Positions 1 to 8,445 of a stretch of DNA of 64,000 bases are shown piece by piece (position 1 is the stretch's first letter; each line of letters begins with the position of its first letter). The stretch is from Nocardioides agariphilus (GTDB lineage Bacteria > Actinomycetota > Actinomycetes > Propionibacteriales > Nocardioidaceae): contig NZ_JADKPO010000015.1 of the NCBI RefSeq assembly GCF_015352445.1, positions 55,522 to 119,521 on the forward strand, given 5' to 3'. Position numbers and translations under genes: made by a program. Below the pieces are notes generated by a model, which was given only the letters and a program-made list of their open reading frames with translations, made no database searches and had not been told where the DNA came from.

Positions 1-1
1 G

Positions 2-238
2 AACGAGCGCGGCTGCCGAACCGCTGACAAGGTACAGGAGGACGAGGCCGCCGAGATCTCGGGGGAGCTGCTGATCCCCTTCGAGGCTGCCAAGCGGCTC
101 GCGCGCCAGAAGGCAACCGACGATGAGGTGGCCCTGCGCTTCGGCGTCAGCCCTGAGCTGGCCCGCTGGCGCATGAACGCCACGGGTGCGCGCATCATCG
201 CCCAGCGGGCTGCCAACGGTCGCCGGGCGTCGGGCTGA
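2..238 (+). CDS. ImmA/IrrE-family metallo-endopeptidase, C-terminal part (5' end outside window)
   Basis: An open frame enters from the left edge and stops at 236-238; 78 residues are visible. The segment EDEAAEISGELLIPFEAAKR followed by EVALRFGVSPELARWRMNATGA is the usual tail of ImmA/IrrE (DUF955) zinc peptidases: the glutamate-containing helix that follows HExxH, the LL(M/I)P strand, and the 'RFGVS..(A)R.R(L/M)N' helix. The HExxH site itself would lie upstream and is not seen. Family members cleave a partner XRE-type repressor, for example ImmR in ICEBs1, and so induce mobile elements. A role in controlling the conjugative genes to the right is inference. An unrelated stress peptidase of the same family is the alternative. 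Confidence 0.75.
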   Translation, partial: NERGCRTADKVQEDEAAEISGELLIPFEAAKRLARQKATDDEVALRFGVSPELARWRMNATGARIIAQRAANGRRASG

Positions 239-323
239 ACGCGCGCAGGTCGGCACAGCGCCGGATTGCGCCGATAGTTCCGCTTCGTAGACACCGAGTC
301 GTTGCGGCTGGCCTACTGGCCTT

Positions 324-836
324 GTGCCTCCCGAACTCCCTGACCCGCTGCTCCGGCTCCCAGACGAACTCATCGCGGTCCCGCCGGGCCTGAGCGGCGA
401 CCAGCTGCTGGCGGCTGTCTTCACGCAGGCCCTCGACCACGTGAACCTGCACGCCATGGCGTGGCCGGCGGCCGATCCGGGCGGTAACCTCGTGCCGCCT
501 CCTGACGCACACGTACTGCACGAACTCGCGCACGCAAATGATCTTGCCGACGAGGAGGAGCTCCTGGTTAATCCGCGTCTCGGCACCGTTGGCGTGGTGA
601 CCGAGCTCCCCGAATGCGACTTCTGCTACCTGCCGGCCCGCTACGACGCCGTGATTACGGTGGGCGACCGACGCGGCGGTGCGAGCCTCTGCGGTGAGCA
701 TTACCGCGAGAAGGGCTCGGGCACGTTGGGTGCCAGCGGGGATGCCTACCTCATGCTCGACTCCGAGGTCTCGGACTCGGTACGAGCGACGTGCAACGAG
801 ATCCGCGCTGCTCAGGGTAGGGACCCGCTGTTCTGA
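324..836 (+). CDS. Hypothetical protein with CxxC...CxxH zinc-binding-like motif
   Basis: A 170-residue protein starting at a GTG with no clear ribosome binding site. Residues 98-126 hold C98-xx-C101 and C123-xx-H126 in the context CDFCYLPARYDAV...ASLCGEHY. This is a treble-clef-like arrangement common in small proteins of actinobacterial phages and mobile elements, where the second half resembles 'G.W.Y.C..H'. The N-terminal 90 residues are proline-rich and not recognised. It probably binds zinc and may contact nucleic acid, but no specific function can be given. It lies between the ImmA-like gene and another hypothetical gene, consistent with element-borne accessory DNA. Confidence 0.6.
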   Translation: MPPELPDPLLRLPDELIAVPPGLSGDQLLAAVFTQALDHVNLHAMAWPAADPGGNLVPPPDAHVLHELAHANDLADEEELLVNPRLGTVGVVTELPECDFCYLPARYDAVITVGDRRGGASLCGEHYREKGSGTLGASGDAYLMLDSEVSDSVRATCNEIRAAQGRDPLF

Positions 837-912
837 CGGCGCCGAGCCATCACGTGCCGCTGCTCATCCAAACCGCCGCAGCTGTCGAACGCCGCAGCTA
901 CGCTTACAGCGA

Positions 913-929
913 GTCTCTTCTATAGAGAC
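913..929. promoter_or_regulatory. Short inverted repeat upstream of the 980 gene
   Basis: GTCTCT (913-918) and AGAGAC (924-929) are perfect inverted arms around a 5-base centre that includes TAT. It lies about 50 bases before the ATG at 980 and could be an operator or part of a promoter. The arms are only 6 bases long, so chance occurrence is possible. Confidence 0.25.
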
Positions 930-979
930 CTCCTGGCCGTTTGGGTGCAGGGGGAGCACCGAGCGCCGACGGGGGGCAC

Positions 980-1756
980 ATGGCCGACGAGGACTACTGC
1001 GAGGTCGATGCTGTCGTTCGCATCCCGAAGGGCGAGCGACTGGCAAACTCTCGAAAGACTGAGGGTTGGAGCCGTGGCTTCACGCCCAAGTCCACCGACA
1101 AGGGCCCTGGACACGTCGAGATCCGCCTGAAGGACGCGGCCGACGCGGAACTGGATCAGGAGCCGGAAGTCGTCTACGTCACCGAGTATGTGGAGTCCCC
1201 GCGACGTGAACTCACCCCATCCGAACAGGCCAGGGCTGACTTCCTGAACCGGGTCATCGAGGACCTGTATGAAGTCCTGAAGCCCGTCGTCGCCCACTGG
1301 TTCAAGACTCGTGTCGTCCCTGCGGTGAAGGCAAAGCGCGAAGAGCTCCGGCAGAAGCGCCAAGAGCGCAAGGCCACGAAGGCGCTGCCAGCCAACGCGT
1401 CCGAGTCGGGAGAGCAGGACGATGCGACCTCGCAGGAAATGGCCACCGTTCCCAGCCAGCCGACGATCAGCGTGACCAGCGAGCAGTTCCAGGAACTCTT
1501 CCAGACGTGGCTCGCACGCGAGGATGCCCAGCAGATGCTCTGGCAGGCCATCGCGAGTGCGCACATCGAGGACGGCGACGCGGCGACCCTCGCATGGCAG
1601 CAGAGCCTCGCTGAACTCTCGCCCCAGGAACGGTCCGAGCGCGTCGCCGAGATCCTCTCCAGCAACCCCGCAATCCTCCAAGGCCTGGGGCGACTTCTCG
1701 CGGCCAGTGTGCCGCTCGAGGCTGCAGAGTCGGCTCCTCAGCGCGCCGAGGGGTAG
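980..1756 (+). CDS. Hypothetical charged protein, central basic helix
   Basis: A 258-residue protein beginning MADEDYCEVDAVV at an ATG; the frame is open to a TTG at 941, but the ATG better matches the onset of normal protein composition. The middle (about residues 95-140) is a long, highly charged helix with runs of K/R/E (VKAKREELRQKRQERK), compatible with a coiled coil or nucleic-acid contact. The C-terminal 100 residues (ISVTSEQFQELFQTWLA...) look like an all-alpha domain. No signal peptide or membrane segment is seen. I do not recognise the family. The location beside the relic recombinase sequence and the VirD4 gene suggests an element-borne accessory protein. Confidence 0.5.
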   Translation: MADEDYCEVDAVVRIPKGERLANSRKTEGWSRGFTPKSTDKGPGHVEIRLKDAADAELDQEPEVVYVTEYVESPRRELTPSEQARADFLNRVIEDLYEVLKPVVAHWFKTRVVPAVKAKREELRQKRQERKATKALPANASESGEQDDATSQEMATVPSQPTISVTSEQFQELFQTWLAREDAQQMLWQAIASAHIEDGDAATLAWQQSLAELSPQERSERVAEILSSNPAILQGLGRLLAASVPLEAAESAPQRAEG

Positions 1757-1832
1757 CAGGCCAACGGCAAGTCGGCTCAGCCATTCGGTGGCTTGCTGGC
1801 GAAGGCGCATCACAGGGCTGGCGAGTGCCGCC

Positions 1833-1946
1833 GATGGTCGCCTGCACCGGCTCGCGGTGGATTCCATACGCCTGCGCGAGCTCCCGCCGCAGCGTCCCGG
1901 CGCGGTAGGGCTCGACGAGTTCATCCTGTTCACGTGGCGACAGGCG
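1833..1946 (-). pseudogene. Relic of a helix-turn-helix gene, probably a serine-recombinase or resolvase tail
   Basis: On the minus strand, RLSPREQDELVEPYRAGTLRRELAQAYGIHREPV reads as a degraded recombinase-type HTH (compare the family pattern L(S/T)...ELV..Y.AG.T.RELA..(Y/F)GIHR.TV). Several positions are changed and the frame continues only into low-complexity sequence on both sides; there is no catalytic domain. The 390 bases between 1757 and 2148 hold nothing else convincing. It is best read as the decayed end of a recombinase or a small HTH gene, which would fit a mobile-element edge or an old insertion site. Confidence 0.45.
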
Positions 1947-2148
1947 AACCTGCTTCTGCCTGGGTTTGGCCGCCTGTCGTTCGTCGATCGCGCCCCCCTG
2001 ATCTGCGGCTGGCTGACGCTCAGCCGGTTGAGAGGCGCAGGGCAGGGTTTGGCAATGTCCTGTTAGGTCCACCCGAGCGGACAACTGATCGAGAACGGGA
2101 AGTCGCGGCGCCGCGTCATAGTGGGGCCGTTGGTGCGGGGCATGTGAC

Positions 2149-3867
2149 TCAATGCCGGCTCGTCCACCTGCGGAGTTTCGTCACGATGGGCGGGGCGCTC
2201 CGGAGCAGGATCAGGCCGGTACCGAACGGGAGCGTGCGGATGCGCTCGGGCGGCATGACCGCCGTACGTCGGCTCGACCGTTGTAGGGAGCGACTGCCGT
2301 AGTCGCTGATCGTGACGGTGTCGGACCGCTCGTCACGCTCGCCGATGAGTACGGAGAGCTCCTGGAGGTCCTTCGACGCGGTTGCGCCGCCGAGGATCAC
2401 CTTCACGATCGAGGCGTCCCAGATCGTGCTGGCCGCGTGGTCACCCCACTTGCTTCGCGCCTGTGAGAGCGACTGGAGGACGGGCATCGTCGTGATGCCG
2501 GTGCCGCCGCCCTCGGCCATCAGAACCGGCAGGGAGGGGAGCGGGGCGAGGTTGCCGATCTCGTCGAGCGCCAGAAGGAGCGGGGGATCAAGCCGGGCGC
2601 CGGTGGAGCCGGCCGCGAGGTGCCGAGCGACTTCGGTGAGGTCCTCCATAAGGGCGGCTACGAGGGGCCACGAAGCGCCAGCGCCTGCGCCGGTCGCCAG
2701 CAAGTACAGCGTCCCGTTCTGCACAAGGAAGTCGCGTGGGTCCAAGGCTTCGTCCGGGTTGGGACTGACGGCATCGAGCACAGCCGGATCAGCCAGGCAC
2801 GCTAGAGCTTGGCTCACCGCCATCCAGATCGAGTCTCGGGTACGCGGGTCAGCGTTGATCATCCCGTCGAGAGCATCCGCCCAACCTGGCGCAGCTTGGG
2901 GTCGGCTGGCGAGGATGCCGACCGCATCGGTCGCGGCCGACGGCGACAGCGACCATTCGAAGAGAGTGCGTGTAGGTAGTCGCTCGATAGCGGCGGCGTG
3001 GAGGAGCGACTGTAGTGCCGACCTGGCCTTGCCTTCCCAGAAGCCACCGGACTCGACGCCGCCGGCGGAGAGTCCGGTCGTCGATGCGAGCCCGGCTGCT
3101 CGGATCATCGCGGTGAGCGGCTGCTCGCAGCCGCGTATGGGGGACCAGCGGACCCCGGTCCCGTCGATGATCGGCAGTCCTGCGGTCAGGTGCTGCGGGT
3201 CGAACACCGCTACGGGTCCGCGTTCCTGCCGTGCGTTGATGGTGGCGACGATGTTGTCCGGACGGGTCGACGTCGTGACGACGGAACCGGGCGCGTCGAG
3301 GATCGCGTTGATAACGAGGTGCAAGCCCTTGCCAGATCGGGGTGGCCCGATGACCAGGATCGAGTCCTCGACCGAAGCCCAGATCTCTCGGCCGCAACTG
3401 CGCCCGAGCAGGTAGCCGACATCCTCCGGCCGCGGACGTCTGATCGACGGCCGAAGCGTCTCGCCTCGGCGTACGAGCGCCCTCTTTGACGCCACCAGGT
3501 CGACGTCGCGACGGGTGGCGACGCCCTGAATCTTGTGAGGATCGTGCCCGCTGCGGTGACGTAGTCGGGCGATGAAGGCCCAGGCGCCCCATGCAGCGCT
3601 ACCGACCAGCGTGAGCATGGCTGCGACGACGAGCCAGTACGCCGAGGCCGACAGGCCGGCTGTGCCGAGCGCCGTGCCGGGGTGCCCGGGGTCACTGAGG
3701 ACCCGAAGCCCGGTGGCGATACCTCCGCGGGGACGCGGCTCACCGGACAGGAGGGCGGCGACCTCTCCGGCGGCTCCGAGGGCAAGCGCTAGGCCGCAGA
3801 GTGCGATGAGACCAATCAGAGCAAGATTGACGAGTTCGTCGTCCGCGCTGCGAGCACGAGAGTTCAT
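2149..3867 (-). CDS. Type IV secretion coupling protein, VirD4/TraG-like ATPase
   Basis: A 572-residue coupling protein that brings the relaxase-DNA complex to the secretion channel. Two hydrophobic segments near the N-terminus (about 13-38 and 76-100) anchor it. Walker A is GPPRSGKG at 174-181 and Walker B is LLLALDEIGN at 430-439, followed by LPVLMAEGGGTGI, the conserved TraG/TraD region. The extension after about 540 is short. It is the last gene of the minus-strand transfer operon and overlaps the preceding gene by 4 bases (ATGA, 3864-3867), so translation is probably coupled. The family assignment is secure; the transported substrate is inferred to be the element DNA nicked by the relaxase at 29.4 kb. 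Confidence 0.9.
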   Translation of the reverse strand: MNSRARSADDELVNLALIGLIALCGLALALGAAGEVAALLSGEPRPRGGIATGLRVLSDPGHPGTALGTAGLSASAYWLVVAAMLTLVGSAAWGAWAFIARLRHRSGHDPHKIQGVATRRDVDLVASKRALVRRGETLRPSIRRPRPEDVGYLLGRSCGREIWASVEDSILVIGPPRSGKGLHLVINAILDAPGSVVTTSTRPDNIVATINARQERGPVAVFDPQHLTAGLPIIDGTGVRWSPIRGCEQPLTAMIRAAGLASTTGLSAGGVESGGFWEGKARSALQSLLHAAAIERLPTRTLFEWSLSPSAATDAVGILASRPQAAPGWADALDGMINADPRTRDSIWMAVSQALACLADPAVLDAVSPNPDEALDPRDFLVQNGTLYLLATGAGAGASWPLVAALMEDLTEVARHLAAGSTGARLDPPLLLALDEIGNLAPLPSLPVLMAEGGGTGITTMPVLQSLSQARSKWGDHAASTIWDASIVKVILGGATASKDLQELSVLIGERDERSDTVTISDYGSRSLQRSSRRTAVMPPERIRTLPFGTGLILLRSAPPIVTKLRRWTSRH

Positions 3868-4328
3868 GCCTGCGCCTCAACTGGCGCGACCGTGAGCGAG
3901 GTCAGACCGAGGAGCACCAACCCGTGACGTGTTGCGGCCAACAGCCCCGGTGGCAGAGTGATGGCGGCATTGCCATTGGCATCGGCTTCCTGGCGTGCCA
4001 CGACGTAGGCGAGAGCGACCTGTTCGCCTGGGCGGAAGCCGGCGCCGGCAAGTGCCGGTGAAGCTGTCTCCGGCACGGGCTCCGCGGCTGCGGGAACCGC
4101 GCTCTCCGCGGGAGTCTCGATGTCCGAGTACGTCGTGCCATCAGCCTCATGGACCTCGACGCGAACGGCGGTACCGAGGTTCGCAGTGACCTCGTGGACG
4201 ATCGAGCGGAGGTCGTCGCGAGACAGAGTCCGATCGCCGGCATGCGGTTGGCCGTCGACGCTGACCTCGAGCTGGCCATCGGTGTCGATGTCGAAGCGGA
4301 CGGTGGTGAGGACGACTGGAACCTTCAT
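3864..4328 (-). CDS. Hypothetical transfer-operon protein
   Basis: A 154-residue protein beginning MKVPVVLTTVRFDIDTDGQLEVSVDG. The N-terminal 65 residues alternate hydrophobic and polar residues as in a small beta-rich domain; a Pro/Ala/Glu linker (about 72-90) leads to a second beta-like segment (FRPGEQVALAYVV...ITLPPGLLA). No membrane segment or catalytic motif is seen. It overlaps both neighbours by 4 bases, between the ArdC-like gene and the coupling protein, so it is almost certainly expressed with the transfer genes. Function unknown. Confidence 0.65.
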   Translation of the reverse strand: MKVPVVLTTVRFDIDTDGQLEVSVDGQPHAGDRTLSRDDLRSIVHEVTANLGTAVRVEVHEADGTTYSDIETPAESAVPAAAEPVPETASPALAGAGFRPGEQVALAYVVARQEADANGNAAITLPPGLLAATRHGLVLLGLTSLTVAPVEAQA

Positions 4329-5410
4329 AGCCCGAGGACCGATTCATCGCGACGCGTGCCGGTGATGGCAGGAGCCACCCCAGGTCGGCGGCTGAGTGTG
4401 TCTCGATCGAGACCGGGCGGGTTGCCGTCGCCGACCTTCTGGGTGTCGAGCTTCTCGAGGACCCCGAGCGCGGTGGTCCTTACCCGCTCAGCCGTCGACT
4501 GGACGACCTCGACCGGATTCTTGCCGGGCACGCTCGCCGCCCACGTCGAGACGTAAGGCACGGTGTAGGACGAGGTGTCGAGCCCATGCGCGGCGCCGAC
4601 CATTAGGGCGATCGACTCTGCTTCGACCTCCGCGATTCCGCGGTGCAGGGTTGCGTCAGCGGCGAGATCCGTGGAGGTCACGTTCTCCCGAGGAGCGTGG
4701 AGAAGGACATGTCCGAGCTCGTGGGCCAGGGTCTTCACCTGGGCGGCGTCGTCCATGTCCATGCGAATCGAGACCTCGTGGGCGAGAAGATCGGTCAGTC
4801 CATTGGCGCCACCGATCGCAGCCGCGGACGAGACCAGCCGAAGCTCGAACCCGAGCGCGGTGATCTCATCGGCGAGACCGTCCCAGAGGCCGGCGGGTGC
4901 CTGGCCGTGCAGCAGGGTCGGGCGGGGCAACTCAGGCACGGGATCGCCAGCCGTCTGCGATACGTCCCATACATGGGCGGGCTTGAGGCCGACGAGCTTT
5001 GACCTCACCGACTCCCCGGCACGTGGCTTCTCGCCGCGCGACAGGCGACGCCACGACGCCGCGTCCGACGGGCGCGCGGAGGCGAACCTGGCGGTGACCG
5101 GCGCGAGGATCCCGTAACCGTGCTGGCCCTTCACGACTTGGCGCCCGAGGGATAGCCACTGGTGGAACCCGGCGACGTACGTCGGCGTTGGTCCGGATAC
5201 GCGTCCCTCATTGAACGCGGAGTAGTGCTGGGCGTAGATCAGCATCGCGTTGTTGAAGCTGCGGGAACGGAACTGCGCGGCGAAGGTGAGCGCTCGCTTC
5301 CAGTCTTCGCCAGTGACCAGCGCAGCGACTGACTCTGTCAGCTCCTGTTGCAGCGCTTCGAGCTTGGCCTCGCGGGTTGCTCGAGCCCGGCCCCGGACCT
5401 GAGTGGTCAT
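4325..5410 (-). CDS. ArdC-like antirestriction protein: ssDNA-binding domain plus zincin peptidase-like domain
   Basis: A 361-residue protein. The N-terminal part (about 10-130) matches the ArdC N-terminal type: 'RSFNNAMLIYAQ' and 'GFHQWLSLGRQVVKGQHGYGILAP' are its hallmarks and bind single-stranded DNA in known members. The C-terminal part has HELGH (230-234) with a downstream EVEAESIALMV glutamate helix, a gluzincin-like site. ArdC proteins enter with conjugated DNA and protect it from restriction. The start at 5410 is chosen because its ATG overlaps the TGA of the upstream VirB4 gene (ATGA); a longer in-frame start at 5512 would overlap VirB4 heavily. It sits directly in the transfer operon. 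Confidence 0.82.
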   Translation of the reverse strand: MTTQVRGRARATREAKLEALQQELTESVAALVTGEDWKRALTFAAQFRSRSFNNAMLIYAQHYSAFNEGRVSGPTPTYVAGFHQWLSLGRQVVKGQHGYGILAPVTARFASARPSDAASWRRLSRGEKPRAGESVRSKLVGLKPAHVWDVSQTAGDPVPELPRPTLLHGQAPAGLWDGLADEITALGFELRLVSSAAAIGGANGLTDLLAHEVSIRMDMDDAAQVKTLAHELGHVLLHAPRENVTSTDLAADATLHRGIAEVEAESIALMVGAAHGLDTSSYTVPYVSTWAASVPGKNPVEVVQSTAERVRTTALGVLEKLDTQKVGDGNPPGLDRDTLSRRPGVAPAITGTRRDESVLGL

Positions 5411-6903
5411 GACGACGGCCGTCCTGTCATCCGTCCGGTCGTGTCGAAGAGATCGAGTTCGGCGGGATGCATCTGGTGCTGCACGACGAACGAGCGGTGC
5501 TTGATCCGCCACAAGCCCTGGCCGGTGCCGAGCGTGGGGATGAGGGATTGTTCGGTGCCGGTGAGCCCGAGAGCGGCGGAGGTGGCGCCGAGTTGGTCCG
5601 ACTCCTGGCGGTAGACGATCCGCGTCTCGGCGTTGGCGAGCAGGGAGGAGGCGAGCGCGCGCATCGCCGACCCCTGGTCACCGACGTTGTCGAGGTCGCT
5701 GAGCTTGTGGAAGATCAGCATGTTCGCGATGCCGTAGTGGCGCGCGAGTCGCCAGTGAGCGTCCATGCGTCGGAGTAGGGCGGGGTGCGACATGAGCCGC
5801 CAAGCTTCGTCGTACACGACCCAGCGCTGGCCGCCGGCGGGGTCCAGAAGCGCTGACTCCATCCATGCCGACGCGCAGGTCATCAGGACTGAGATGAGGG
5901 TCGCGTTCTCGGTGACGCGGGAGAGGTCGAGAGAGATCATCGGCAGCGTCGGGTCGAATGCCACGGTGGACGGCCCGTCGAAAAGCCCTGCGAGGTCGCC
6001 GGCAACGAGCCGGCGCAGGGCGTGCCCGACGAGTCGGCCGTCCTCGGTGAGGCGTCCGTCCGGGTCGTCGGTGCGGTCGGGTGCAAGGAGCCTGTCGACG
6101 ACCGTCGGGAGGACGGGTACGTCGGAGCTTCGGACCGTGCGGTCGATCGCGATGTCGACCGCGGTGTGTTCCAGCGGGCTGAGGCGTCGGTCGAGCACGG
6201 TCTCGGCCAGCGCGCCGACGAGGTCGCGGCGGCGAGAGGCGATCTGGCCGGCCCATTGCAGGTCGTCGAGACCGGAGGGGCGGTGGCCCTCGTCGAGCGG
6301 GTTGAGCCGGTTGGACATCCCGTGGCCGAGCGCGATGGCTCGGCCACCCACGGCCTCCGCAACCGCCGTGTGCTCGCCCTTGGGGTCACCGGGCACGTAA
6401 ACCCGGCGACCGAACGGGATGGATCGCGTGTAGAGACTCTTGGCCAGGCAGGACTTGCCGGAACCGACGATGCCGGCGAGGACGAGGTTCGGTGCCGTGA
6501 TGAGACCCCGGGCGTACAGGATCCAGGGGTCGTAGACGAACGAGCTGCCCGAGTACAGGTCTTGACCGACGAAGACGCCCTCACTGCCCAGACCGCCTTC
6601 GGCGAGGAACGGGTATGCGCCCGCCAGGGTCGCTGAGGTGTCCTGATGGCGTGGGACTCGGAATCGTCCGGGCGTCCGGAGGGCGGCGGGTCCCGATTCG
6701 CCGGCGAGGGGGAGTGTCACGGTCGCCCGCTTCTCATCGGAAAGCTGCTCGGCCTTGCGCTTCACCTCTGCGCGCCGGGCTTCGCGGTCAGCGGACAGGA
6801 GCTCTCGCGCGGCCGCCTCGCGGAGCTTGCGATCGTGCCGCCGTTCCCGGCCTGGCGAGACGAGGACGGCGGAATGCAGGCGACCGTCCTGCCACCCGGT
6901 CAC
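5407..6903 (-). CDS. VirB4-like conjugation ATPase
   Basis: A 498-residue ATPase that powers the type IV channel. Walker A GIVGSGKS is at about 144-151 and Walker B WVVYDEAWRL at about 361-370, with FHKLSDLDNVG and the late arginine-rich helices typical of VirB4/TraC. The large N-terminal domain of classical VirB4 is missing; in this actinobacterial family it is supplied by the separate SCO6880-like protein at 8562-10013. The GTG at 6903 overlaps the TGA of the preceding gene (GTGA, 6900-6903), which decides the start over the longer frame reaching 7107. It also overlaps the ArdC-like gene by 4 bases. Confidence 0.88.
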   Translation of the reverse strand: MTGWQDGRLHSAVLVSPGRERRHDRKLREAAARELLSADREARRAEVKRKAEQLSDEKRATVTLPLAGESGPAALRTPGRFRVPRHQDTSATLAGAYPFLAEGGLGSEGVFVGQDLYSGSSFVYDPWILYARGLITAPNLVLAGIVGSGKSCLAKSLYTRSIPFGRRVYVPGDPKGEHTAVAEAVGGRAIALGHGMSNRLNPLDEGHRPSGLDDLQWAGQIASRRRDLVGALAETVLDRRLSPLEHTAVDIAIDRTVRSSDVPVLPTVVDRLLAPDRTDDPDGRLTEDGRLVGHALRRLVAGDLAGLFDGPSTVAFDPTLPMISLDLSRVTENATLISVLMTCASAWMESALLDPAGGQRWVVYDEAWRLMSHPALLRRMDAHWRLARHYGIANMLIFHKLSDLDNVGDQGSAMRALASSLLANAETRIVYRQESDQLGATSAALGLTGTEQSLIPTLGTGQGLWRIKHRSFVVQHQMHPAELDLFDTTGRMTGRPSS

Positions 6904-7307
6904 AGCGACATCCCTGGCTGACGCGATGAGCGCTGGACCGGTGCGAATGACGGGTAGTCGTGGATGTCGTAGGCGATCGTCGCCTCGATCTCGTGCGCCC
7001 GGTCCACGCATTCGGCAACCTGATGGATCATCTCGGCGGCGCGATGAAGTTCCCAGGATTCCCGGTACGAAGCTGCACGCCCGGCGTGGGCATCGCCGTT
7101 CATCCATGCCTGCTTGCGAGTCGGCCCATCGTGGAACTGGCCGAGCTGGTGCAGAGACTGGCTCAGCGACGCGAGCGCGGAGCTGATGGACCCGAGTACG
7201 GCATAGATCGAGGTCGGATCCTCGATCGAGCGCGTCGCGTGGGCGAGGCCGCGGACTGCTTCCCGGAGTTCGTCAGCGTCGGCGACTGGGTCGTTGAAGG
7301 TCGGCAT
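6900..7307 (-). CDS. Hypothetical alpha-helical transfer-operon protein
   Basis: A 135-residue protein starting MPTFNDPVADADELREAV with a good ribosome binding site (GAGGAG about 6 bases upstream). The sequence is helical throughout (RGLAHATRSIEDPTSIYAVLGSISSALASLSQSLHQLGQF...) and ends in a polar tail. No motif or membrane segment is seen. Its stop overlaps the VirB4 GTG by the GTGA overlap, so it is translationally coupled. Its neighbours suggest an accessory part of the transfer apparatus, perhaps a relaxosome or chaperone-like helical protein, but this is inference. Confidence 0.7.
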   Translation of the reverse strand: MPTFNDPVADADELREAVRGLAHATRSIEDPTSIYAVLGSISSALASLSQSLHQLGQFHDGPTRKQAWMNGDAHAGRAASYRESWELHRAAEMIHQVAECVDRAHEIEATIAYDIHDYPSFAPVQRSSRQPGMSL

Positions 7308-7624
7308 CGGTGGCTCCTCGGTCGAGGGTGTTTTCCCATCGATGAGGTACACGTGACCTCCGCCGCGTCGCCGGGTGCTGAGCCGGTGCTGTGACCTTCT
7401 GAAGCGTTCCCCGAGGGGACCCCTGGTCGTCGTGGATAGTCGGGCAATGAGGCCGGCACGAGGCTGAACCTCGTGGAACTCGAGCGCCAGCGTCCGAGCC
7501 CGCAGGACTTGATGCACCGCGCACCTGGAACCAGGTGTCGGTGAGGATCTCGGTCGCTTGCTCGGCAACGCCAGCGTGCCGCGAACCTCCGAGGACCTTC
7601 GCCGCGTCCGCCACGGCGTAGCGT
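7308..7624. other. Gap of about 317 bases in the transfer operon; no convincing gene
   Basis: The stretch between the 135-residue gene and the inserted SRPBCC gene holds no frame with recognisable protein features. A minus-strand frame around 7500-7620 (RYAVADAAKVLGGSRHAGVAEQ) has a protein-like composition but no start or family. It may contain the promoter that restarts transcription of the VirB4 half of the operon, or decayed sequence from the insertion of the ArsR-SRPBCC pair. Confidence 0.4.
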
Positions 7625-8098
7625 CTACGCGGCTGGCACCAAGGCCGCGTAGCGCTCCAGGTAGAGCGGCCAGCCCTGCTCTTCGGCGACGCCGTCGCGC
7701 AGCGACTCCCAACCGGCGCCATGGCGGTCTAAATGGCGGTGTTCGAGCTCGACGCGGGTTCGGTCGGGGCCGTCGGGAACGAACCTGACCTCGACCTCGC
7801 TGCTGTTGTCGTTGTCCTCCTCCAATTGCCAGGTCGGGCCGATGTCCCAACTGAAGACGAGGCGGCTAGGCGGGTCGTAGGCGAGGATGCGCGCCCAAGC
7901 GCACTCGGATCCGTCCTCGCCTCGGTCGACGATGCGACCGCCGACGTGGGTCTCGAGGACGGTCTCGACGATCGGGCAGCCGAGCATGTTGTGTTCTCGG
8001 GGCTTGATGGCGTCGAACCGCCGCGTGAACACCTCGAACGCCTGCTCGGGGGTGCCGTTCACGACGATGCTGCGCTGGACTACGGCTTCCTGGGTCAT
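7625..8098 (-). CDS. SRPBCC/AHSA1-like protein
   Basis: A 157-residue single-domain protein of the START/Bet v 1 fold, AHSA1 (Aha1 C-terminal) type: N-terminal VQRSIVVNGTPEQAFEVFT, central GGRIVDRGEDGSE.AWARILAYDPPSRLVFSW, and C-terminal RVELEHRHLDRHG.GWE...GW, ordered as in the family. These proteins have a hydrophobic ligand pocket; the ligand here is unknown. It is co-translated with the upstream ArsR gene (ATGA overlap at 8095-8098), a very common pairing in actinobacteria. The pair interrupts an otherwise conserved transfer operon, so it is probably cargo and not part of the secretion machine. Confidence 0.88.
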   Translation of the reverse strand: MTQEAVVQRSIVVNGTPEQAFEVFTRRFDAIKPREHNMLGCPIVETVLETHVGGRIVDRGEDGSECAWARILAYDPPSRLVFSWDIGPTWQLEEDNDNSSEVEVRFVPDGPDRTRVELEHRHLDRHGAGWESLRDGVAEEQGWPLYLERYAALVPAA

Positions 8099-8445
8099 CG
8101 GTCTTCCTCCTGGTCGGGGAGTTCGTTCTTGTCGTGGTTGGTGTTCTCATTCATCTGCTGCTGGAAGCCCTCCAGCGTTCTTCGCCAGAACGTGTCGAGC
8201 TGGTCACGCAATGCGGCCACACCGTGCTCGTTGAGCCGATATTTGCGTCGAGTGCCTTCGGCGCGGTCGGTCACCATGCCCACCTGCTTGAGCACCTTCA
8301 GGTGCTGGGACACCGCGGGCTGGCTTACGGGGAGCGCGTCGGCGAGCTGGCCGACGGTGCGTTCTCCTTCGGCCAGTTCCAAGACGATGGCTCGCCGGGT
8401 CCGGTCGGCTAGGACAGTCCATGCTTCATCGGCTTCATAAGTCAT
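8095..8445 (-). CDS. ArsR-family transcriptional repressor
   Basis: A 116-residue winged-helix protein. The HTH lies at about 25-70: RTVGQLADALPVSQPAVSQHLKVLKQVGMV, followed by the wing RAEGTRRKYRLNEHG. No metal-binding cysteine pair (ELCVC type) is present, so a metal signal is unlikely; the partner SRPBCC protein or its ligand may be the signal. The ATG lies at 8443-8445, inside the left arm of a perfect inverted repeat, which suggests tight autorepression. The C-terminal tail after about 100 is polar (NENTNHDKNE). It has its own promoter region and is probably regulated separately from the transfer operon. Confidence 0.9.
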   Translation of the reverse strand: MTYEADEAWTVLADRTRRAIVLELAEGERTVGQLADALPVSQPAVSQHLKVLKQVGMVTDRAEGTRRKYRLNEHGVAALRDQLDTFWRRTLEGFQQQMNENTNHDKNELPDQEEDR

